64,000 nt of DNA. Origin: Rahnella aceris. GTDB lineage: Bacteria; Pseudomonadota; Gammaproteobacteria; Enterobacterales; Enterobacteriaceae. Position 1 is the first letter of the stretch. Each line of letters begins with the position of its first letter. A program made the position numbers and the translations under genes. Below, in pieces: positions 58,869-64,000 of the stretch. Where the stretch lies: contig NZ_JAADJV010000002.1 of the NCBI RefSeq assembly GCF_011684115.1, positions 557,209-621,208 on the forward strand, written 5' to 3'. The notes beneath the pieces are model-generated. The model was given only the letters and a program-made list of their open reading frames with translations, was not told the origin of the DNA and searched no databases.

Positions 58869-59213
58869 TCAGGCCAACAAGTTCTCACCACCAATCAGCG
58901 GAATGATTCGGGCAAGCACGTCGTTAAAGACGCCACTTTCCGCAACAGCGATAAACTTTGCCTGACGGTGCCGCCAGTCCATTGTATGGATCAACGTGGT
59001 GGCAACCACACAAGGTGCGCTCAGATTGTTGACCGGCACTTCGGTCGGCGCGCCCCGGATGCTGCTGCTCACCGGCATACAAATCACCAGCCCGGTAACC
59101 TGATTATACGTTTCATGAGACAGGATCAGCGCCGGTCGATATTTGCCTATTTCCTTTCCTTTGGTGGGCTCAAAATCCAGCCAGCAAATATCCCCGCGCT
59201 TTGGTAAATACAT
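58869..59213 (-). CDS. MazF/ChpB-type mRNA interferase toxin
   Basis: 114 aa PemK/MazF fold: GDICWLDFEPTKGKE, the catalytic-site arginine in YRPALILS, and CMPVSSSIRG where MazF has its Thr/Ser. Should cleave mRNA at short ACA-like sites. Start ATG 59213 overlaps the antitoxin stop by one base (TAATG), so translation is coupled. Gene end touches a hairpin shared with the tautomerase gene (GGTCTGAAG/CTTCAGGCC, 58853-58875). Confidence 0.9.
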   Translation of the reverse strand: MYLPKRGDICWLDFEPTKGKEIGKYRPALILSHETYNQVTGLVICMPVSSSIRGAPTEVPVNNLSAPCVVATTLIHTMDWRHRQAKFIAVAESGVFNDVLARIIPLIGGENLLA

Positions 59214-59461
59214 TAATAATCAAGCTCCCTGTCAGTCGGTTCTGCCAATTCATCAGCGTGAGCATTATACGCGCTCAGCCCCGATAACAAGCTGGCCTCA
59301 GTGACCTTCTGCTTATCGGCTTTACGAATTTGCAGCCCGTCTTCAGAAATCTCGATATCAACGACATCACCTTCCTCGAATTGTGGAATTGACTTCAAAT
59401 TTCCGGACAGCCGTAACGCGATGCTGTTACCCCATTTCTGTAATGTGGCCTGAGTACGCAT
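59213..59461 (-). CDS. MazE/ChpS-type antitoxin (AbrB-like DNA-binding)
   Basis: 82 aa from ATG 59461 (MRTQATLQKWGNSIALRL), eight nt behind GGAG; the ATG at 59467 is only two nt from that SD. N-terminal SpoVT-AbrB swapped-hairpin domain (about 1-48) binds the operator, and the acidic C-terminus (NAHADELAEPTDRELDY) covers the toxin. First gene of the pair. A 7-bp inverted repeat just upstream is the likely autoregulatory site. Confidence 0.9.
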   Translation of the reverse strand: MRTQATLQKWGNSIALRLSGNLKSIPQFEEGDVVDIEISEDGLQIRKADKQKVTEASLLSGLSAYNAHADELAEPTDRELDY

Positions 59462-59476
59462 GTTCATTTCTCCACC

Positions 59477-59501
59477 GTTGTATCTACAAAGAGTATACAA
59501 C
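59477..59501. promoter_or_regulatory. Candidate operator of the toxin-antitoxin operon
   Basis: GTTGTAT (59477-59483) and ATACAAC (59495-59501) form an inverted repeat centred 28 bp upstream of the antitoxin ATG, overlapping a TATACT sequence on the minus strand that could be the -10 box. Confidence 0.6.
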
Positions 59502-59502
59502 C

Positions 59503-59537
59503 AAAAACCCGTAACAGTATTCCTGATACGGGTTTTT
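59503..59537. terminator. Bidirectional terminator between SDR and toxin-antitoxin operon
   Basis: AAAAACCCGTA (59503-59513) / TACGGGTTTTT (59527-59537). It ends SDR transcription directly before the toxin-antitoxin promoter region, insulating that pair. Confidence 0.92.
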
Positions 59538-59583
59538 GCGAGCTGCATTCCGGCTTTTTATTTTCCTGCGTTAAACGGAAGGA

Positions 59584-60324
59584 TTAAATAATCCCGCCAT
59601 TCGCCTTCAGCGTCTGGCCGTTGACCCACGCACCGTCGGGACCGGCGAGGAAGGCGACGACGGAGGCGATATCTTCCGGCTGACCGAGGCGCTCGAGCGG
59701 CGAGGTTTTGGCGATGGTTTCCACCAGTTGATCCGATTTACCGTTGAGGAATAAATCCGTTGCTGTCGGGCCGGGCGCGACGGTATTGACGGTTATCTGA
59801 CGGCCGCGCATTTCCTTGGTGAGCACGCGGCTCAGCGCCTCGACAGCCGCTTTGGTCGCGGCATACACGCCATAAGTCGGCTGATATAACCCGACCACGG
59901 TTGATGAGAAATTGATGATACGTCCGCCGTCGTGCAGATGTTTCGCCGCTTCACGCAGCGTGTTGAAAGTGCCTTTCAGGTTGATATCGATAAGGCGGTC
60001 GAATGCTGCATCGTCGGTTTCGGCAATGGCGGAAAGCGTCATAATACCCGCATTATTCACCAGCACATCCACGCCGCCAAACGCCTGTTCCGCGCTGGCA
60101 AACATCCGGCCGACCGCCGCCGCGTCGCTGACATCCGCCTGCGCGCTGATAGCTTTTCCGCCTGCCTGTTCAATTTTTCTGACCACCGCGTCGGCTTCTG
60201 CCGCACCGCGTGAGTAGTTCACAATCACGGTAAAACCGTCGTGCGCCAGACGCTCTGCGATGGCGGCGCCAATACCCCGTGATGCGCCGGTGACCAGCGC
60301 GACGTTCTGTTTGGATGAAGTCAT
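59584..60324 (-). CDS. Classical SDR-family oxidoreductase (FabG-like)
   Basis: 246 aa. TGASRGIG (12-19) binds the cofactor, NNAG at 90-93, and the catalytic Ser (140/141), Tyr154 and Lys158 (YGVYAATK). The C-terminus GQTLKANGGII is typical. The serine in the TGASRGIG loop with N-terminal basic contacts favours NADP(H). Substrate unknown. Divergent from a LysR regulator 121 bp away, the common SDR/LysR pairing. Confidence 0.92.
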   Translation of the reverse strand: MTSSKQNVALVTGASRGIGAAIAERLAHDGFTVIVNYSRGAAEADAVVRKIEQAGGKAISAQADVSDAAAVGRMFASAEQAFGGVDVLVNNAGIMTLSAIAETDDAAFDRLIDINLKGTFNTLREAAKHLHDGGRIINFSSTVVGLYQPTYGVYAATKAAVEALSRVLTKEMRGRQITVNTVAPGPTATDLFLNGKSDQLVETIAKTSPLERLGQPEDIASVVAFLAGPDGAWVNGQTLKANGGII

Positions 60325-60445
60325 GATGCGTTTCCTTTTTTCAGTGATTCGGATCTGTTGTCAGTGAGGAAAGCGTAGCCGATTGACGCTGCCGGATAAT
60401 TACCTGATATTCGTTATCACTATCCGGAAAAGGCGAACAATTATC

Positions 60446-61348
60446 ATGGATAAACTCGACAGCATGCAGTTATTCACCCGCGTGGTGGAGCTGCGCAGTT
60501 TTACGCAGGCTGCACAAGCGCTGAATCTGAAACGTTCCACGGTGACCGATGCCATTAAACAACTGGAGTCGCGGCTGAACATCCGGCTTCTGCAGCGTAC
60601 CACCCGACACGTCAGCGCGACGCTGGATGGCGAAGCCTATTACCAGCGCTGTCTGCGTATTCTGGCAGATGTGGAAGATGCTGAAATGGCGTTTGCCGGT
60701 GCGCAGCCGAAGGGGTTATTGCGGGTGGATGTACACGGTTCGATGGCGCGGCATTTTCTGCTGCCCGGCCTGGCGGATTTTCTGGCGCAGTATCCCGACA
60801 TTGAGTTTTACATGAGCGAAGGCGACCGGCTGGTGGATCTGGTGCGGGAAGGCATTGATTGCGTGATCCGCGCCGGTGAACTGAAAGACAGCGATATGGT
60901 GGCGCGCCCGCTCGGTACGCTGCCGGAAATTACCTGCGCCAGCCCGGACTATCTGCAACGTTTCGGCATACCGGAAACGCCAGACGATCTCGCCGGTCAC
61001 CGGATGATTGGTTTTCGTTCCAGCGCAACCGGCGGGCTGTTGCCGCTGATTTTTCAGGTGCAGGGCAAAAACCGTGAAATCCTGCTGCCAACCAGTTTGT
61101 CGGTCAGCGGCGCGGAAAGCATGAAAGAAGCGGCACGGCGCGGGATGGGGATTATTCAGGTGCCGCATTACGGCCTGCTGGAGGATCTGGCGCAGGGAAG
61201 TCTGGTACAAATCCTGGCGGATTTCCCGGCCGGTTCACTGCCGGTTTCCCTGCTTTACCCGCGTAACCGCCAGCTTTCACCGCGCGTACGGGTGTTTATC
61301 GACTGGATGGTGAAAGAGTTTGCGCGGCGCGATCCGCATCTGACATGA
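60446..61348 (+). CDS. LysR-family regulator of the divergent SDR gene
   Basis: 300 aa from ATG 60446 (MDKLDSMQLFTRVVELRSF); the frame upstream to 60383 is not family-like. HTH FTQAAQALNLKRSTVTDAIKQLE; effector domain from about 90 with LLRVDVHGSMARHFLLPGL, like the CrgA/DhcR-type subgroup. Probably senses a substrate of the SDR and controls it and itself. Confidence 0.88.
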   Translation: MDKLDSMQLFTRVVELRSFTQAAQALNLKRSTVTDAIKQLESRLNIRLLQRTTRHVSATLDGEAYYQRCLRILADVEDAEMAFAGAQPKGLLRVDVHGSMARHFLLPGLADFLAQYPDIEFYMSEGDRLVDLVREGIDCVIRAGELKDSDMVARPLGTLPEITCASPDYLQRFGIPETPDDLAGHRMIGFRSSATGGLLPLIFQVQGKNREILLPTSLSVSGAESMKEAARRGMGIIQVPHYGLLEDLAQGSLVQILADFPAGSLPVSLLYPRNRQLSPRVRVFIDWMVKEFARRDPHLT

Positions 61349-61402
61349 TAGTTTTTCTGCTCTGAAAGCATGACGTCACAACGTTAACGACTGGAGATGC
61401 CG

Positions 61403-61888
61403 ATGACCACACCTGCTGTATTGCTGCATATCGGCAGCGAAGAAACGCAAGTTATCGTCCGTAATGATGATGACGACGATAAAAGTTTGCTCCTGACACT
61501 GGGCTCACAACTCACCTCTGTCGGCTATTTTCGTCATTCACCGCCGACGCCGGATGAAATGGAAACTGCCATTATGGTGGTCGAGGACGAAGTGATACGC
61601 ATCCGGCACGACATTCCGCCGGGCGCTAAACTGTTCAGCACGGACAACGATATCCGTGCGCTGGCCCGCATTGCCGGTGAGGCGGAAAATGAAGTGATGA
61701 CATTGTCGCTCGACGCGGTGGAACGCACTTTCGACCGGCTGGCGCTGGTCATTAATGGCCGCCCGGCGCATTTCGAAGGTATCCCCGACGGCAATGATTT
61801 CGCCGCCACGCTGCTGATTTTGCGCGAATTTATGCATCATCTGCAATTTGATGAAATTGTGGTGAAAGGCATGAAATTTGAGATGTAA
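61403..61888 (+). CDS. Hypothetical protein, 161 aa
   Basis: I do not recognise this protein. It starts MTTPAVLLHIGSEETQVIVR at ATG 61403, six nt behind GGAG. It is acidic with an aspartate run NDDDDDKS at about 20, alpha/beta in look, with a core EDEVIRIRHDIPPGAKLF and DAVERTFDRLALVINGRPAHFEGI. No signal or membrane helix. It sits behind the LysR gene and ends at a terminator shared with the 528-aa unknown. It could be an inhibitor- or immunity-like small cytoplasmic protein, but nothing proves that. Confidence 0.75.
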   Translation: MTTPAVLLHIGSEETQVIVRNDDDDDKSLLLTLGSQLTSVGYFRHSPPTPDEMETAIMVVEDEVIRIRHDIPPGAKLFSTDNDIRALARIAGEAENEVMTLSLDAVERTFDRLALVINGRPAHFEGIPDGNDFAATLLILREFMHHLQFDEIVVKGMKFEM

Positions 61889-61893
61889 TGATT

Positions 61894-61925
61894 AACAGCC
61901 CCGTCAGGGGCTGTTTTGGTTTTAT
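61894..61925. terminator. Terminator between the two unknown genes
   Basis: AACAGCCCC (61894-61902) / GGGGCTGTT (61907-61915), 4-nt loop, T-rich 3' flank on the plus strand; convergent genes on both sides. Confidence 0.88.
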
Positions 61926-63512
61926 CTACACTAATGAAGGACTGTTTTTCAACTGCGCAGCATCCGATTCCATCAGTACCATCCCGCTGAGATCCGGCAG
62001 GGTCTGATGATTCAGATAATCCCGGAACGACATGCGCGGGGCGTTATTTTCCCAGGCCGATTGCAGCGTGCCCAGCAGGTCAGTGGTTTTCGACGTGATT
62101 TCCGGCGTGGTGATGTCGGATTCCAGTGCGCCTTTCACATATTTCTGAATATGTGTTGAGTTGCTGGCGGACTGAGCCACTGTGGCACTCATCAGCGCAC
62201 CTTTGTGATATTGCACGGACGTCGTGCTTTCTGCCTTGTCATCAATCTGATAGTAAAGGTAATTCTGCGAGTTGCGGTCGCTGGTCAGATTCAGTTTCAG
62301 CCCCGGTGTCAGCGATGCATGATAACTGGCGGCCAGATGTGACTGTTGCTTCTGCGTGATATTGCGGTCCTGCGTACCCGTGCCGGTGATCGTGCTGGTT
62401 TGAGAAACCTGATAAGAGAACGTATCGGTTTCATCCGGGCGCATCGGATTGGTGGAATCGACCGGTGTCTGCGAGACTGACGCCGTGAAATCCGCCAGCC
62501 CGGTCATCATGTTTTTATCGGTTTTGGTCAGCGAGAAATAAACCGGCTCAGCACCCCCGCTTTTATAAGTCGTCGCGGTTTCGCCATAATTGCTGTTCAG
62601 CGCCGTAAAGGCATCTTTGAACATGTTCATCAGCGATTCGTCACCATTGCCACGATTACCCGCGCTGCTGATTTGTTTCAGATAACTGTTCAGCGCCTGC
62701 TTCTGCTGGCTTTCTGTGCCCAGCAGTGCGCGCTTACTCATGTCGACGCTGATATCCACCGTGCCAGCAACACCGGTCGATTTCACTGAGCGGGTATTCG
62801 CATCAGCATGAAAATCCAGCGTCTGGGTATTGGTGGTGCCCAGCGTGGCGTGTAAGTCCACCGACGACAGCACCGAGGTATCAAACTTCGTCAGGCCACT
62901 CAGATCGAGCTTCGGCGGTTGCGCCGTCAGGCCATCAATCGCTTTCTGAAAACCTTCCGCAAGACCGGCCAGCGCTTTGCGATCGGCATCGCTGAGCGTG
63001 CCTTTGCTGACATTCACCTGCACGCCGAGTCCGTCATCATCACTGCCCAGCGTGATATCCACCAGTGCGCCGCTGGCAGTTTTAATGCTCAGGCTTATCT
63101 GGTTATCAGCTTTGGTATGAAGTTGGGTTTGGGCGGCAACGTTGGCCGCCGAACGGGTCGACTGAGCGGAAGTCTGCTTCATCACCGATTGCGAATAACT
63201 GCTGCTGTCGGTAGTGAAACGCTCAAGCAGCGCCGCACCGAGTCCGGTAAAACGCGCCGCATTGCCGGAATGGCTGAAGTTCGATGCAAGCTTTGAAGAC
63301 ATCAGATCACTGGAAGAACGTTCCCAGACCAGTGCCGGTTTGGTGATGTTGTAGACCGGCGAAGCGGTGTCCGCCTGGCCGATCATTACCGTGGTGGATT
63401 GCGCCGTCGAAGCCTGCTGCTGGCTGGCTGCAGTAGTGACTGCCGTCAGTGATTTTGTTGACGTAACCAGCGTGTTGAGCGCCTGATTACCTGTCGCAGA
63501 GATAACTGTCAT
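61926..63512 (-). CDS. Cysteine-free Ser/Thr/Gln-rich 528-aa protein of unknown function
   Basis: I do not recognise this protein. It has 528 residues and, by eye, no cysteine; no N-terminal signal peptide (MTVISATGNQALNTLVTSTK) and no membrane helix. It is rich in Ser, Thr, Gln, Asn and Ala. Residues about 140-185 look alpha/beta (ISLSIKTASGALVDITLGSD, DDDGLGVQVNVSKG), 240-270 beta-like, and the C-terminal third ends in MSFRDYLNHQTLPDLSG. This composition is usual for extracellular proteins secreted without a Sec signal (type I/III or flagellar-type), or for surface filaments. ATG 63512; the unit appears monocistronic. Confidence 0.8.
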   Translation of the reverse strand: MTVISATGNQALNTLVTSTKSLTAVTTAASQQQASTAQSTTVMIGQADTASPVYNITKPALVWERSSSDLMSSKLASNFSHSGNAARFTGLGAALLERFTTDSSSYSQSVMKQTSAQSTRSAANVAAQTQLHTKADNQISLSIKTASGALVDITLGSDDDGLGVQVNVSKGTLSDADRKALAGLAEGFQKAIDGLTAQPPKLDLSGLTKFDTSVLSSVDLHATLGTTNTQTLDFHADANTRSVKSTGVAGTVDISVDMSKRALLGTESQQKQALNSYLKQISSAGNRGNGDESLMNMFKDAFTALNSNYGETATTYKSGGAEPVYFSLTKTDKNMMTGLADFTASVSQTPVDSTNPMRPDETDTFSYQVSQTSTITGTGTQDRNITQKQQSHLAASYHASLTPGLKLNLTSDRNSQNYLYYQIDDKAESTTSVQYHKGALMSATVAQSASNSTHIQKYVKGALESDITTPEITSKTTDLLGTLQSAWENNAPRMSFRDYLNHQTLPDLSGMVLMESDAAQLKNSPSLV

Positions 63513-63637
63513 CCCGATGAGTCCCTATGTTTTTGCGCCATAGCGCCAGTGGATACCTTGATCCTTCTGATGCTATTTTCGGCAAAAACACAGGAAGCTT
63601 TAAGGATATGTAAAAGTTGTTTCTTACGCCCCCGACG

Positions 63638-64000
63638 TTATTCCAGCGGACCGCCCAGAATGGTTTCGCACATGCCGGAAAGAATGCGTTCGCCGGTTTC
63701 GCTTTTCAGATCCTCATACCATTGTTCGGTCACGGCCATTTCTTTGCCGTGGGTGACATCGCAGCGTTTACGCGCCTTCAGCACCAGATCCTTCACGCGA
63801 TATGCCCGTTTTTCCTGATAACGCAGCAATGCATCTTCAATGCCTAATGAATTGGTTTGCAGCATATTTGCCAGCACCACTGCATCTTCCATCGCCGCGC
63901 AACCGCCCTGCCCGATATCCGGCGTGGTGCTGTGGCCGGAATCACCGAGCAGCGCAATCCGTCCTCTGACCAGTTGCATAAAGGGTTCGATGTCGTGGAT
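63638..64000 (-). CDS. hpxO: FAD-dependent urate hydroxylase HpxO, C-terminal 120 residues
   Basis: Runs off the right edge, so the N-terminus with the FAD GxGxxG is missing. The visible part reads [20 protein letters not shown], then [20 protein letters not shown] (FAD-site GDxxH and the P-x-x-G-Q-G-x-C motif), then [15 protein letters not shown]. This matches the Klebsiella HpxO C-terminus, which converts urate to 5-hydroxyisourate in purine catabolism. Other aromatic FAD monooxygenases are less likely because of the specific KARKRCD.THGK block. Confidence 0.9.
   Translation of the reverse strand: MHDIEPFMQLVRGRIALLGDSGHSTTPDIGQGGCAAMEDAVVLANMLQTNSLGIEDALLRYQEKRAYRVKDLVLKARKRCDVTHGKEMAVTEQWYEDLKSETGERILSGMCETILGGPLE

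Overview
The window reads as a chromosomal segment of an enteric gamma-proteobacterium of the Yersiniaceae type, most like Rahnella and its relatives (Ewingella, Rouxiella, Serratia). This rests on proteins close to Escherichia coli orthologues (Fis differs at one residue from the E. coli sequence as I remember it), on E. coli-like gene order (aae-tldD-yhdP-rng-yhdE-mreDCB-csrD, accBC-yhdT-panF-prmA, dusB-fis, yhdWXYZ), and on an hpxO-type urate hydroxylase at the right edge. The genus is inference. No rRNA, tRNA, CRISPR array, prophage or insertion sequence was found.

Layout. 1-7.3 kb: start of pmbA, yjgA, a secreted barnase-type ribonuclease with its barstar, an aldehyde dehydrogenase, a LacA-like acetyltransferase and the aaeXAB efflux operon. 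7.4-21.2 kb: aaeR, tldD, giant yhdP, rng, yhdE, mreD-mreC-mreB and csrD, the cell-shape and RNA-decay core. 21.4-31 kb: msrPQ, aroQ, accBC, yhdT-panF-prmA, a periplasmic carbonic anhydrase and dusB-fis with its growth-rate promoter. 31-39.3 kb: DoxX protein, lpxP-type acyltransferase, a small orphan ORF, the yhdWXYZ amino-acid ABC transporter behind a textbook sigma-54 promoter, a 360-bp structured non-coding stretch, and lrgAB. 39.4-44.7 kb: LysR regulator, yjcE antiporter, ghxP purine permease with two PurR-like boxes, and a GST.

44.9-64 kb is accessory and sensory: a MHYT-GGDEF-EAL protein, a chemoreceptor, an IMPase, a LysE exporter, two binding proteins with no transporter, a RIO kinase, an AT-rich stand-alone reductase, GST and GNAT genes, AraC/EamA, a tautomerase, a MazEF-type toxin-antitoxin pair with its own operator and terminator, SDR/LysR, an unknown 161-aa protein, a cysteine-free 528-aa unknown and the edge of hpxO.

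Gene relations. TldD and PmbA (the two halves of the TldD/TldE protease) are both here, at separate loci. MreBCD and CsrD link cell shape and sRNA decay. The sigma-54 promoter ties yhdWXYZ to nitrogen control, and ghxP (left of centre) and hpxO (right edge) both concern purines. The most rewarding non-textbook items are the barnase/barstar pair, the structured region at 37.8-38.15 kb, the orphan binding-protein pair, and three families of palindromic repeats between genes.
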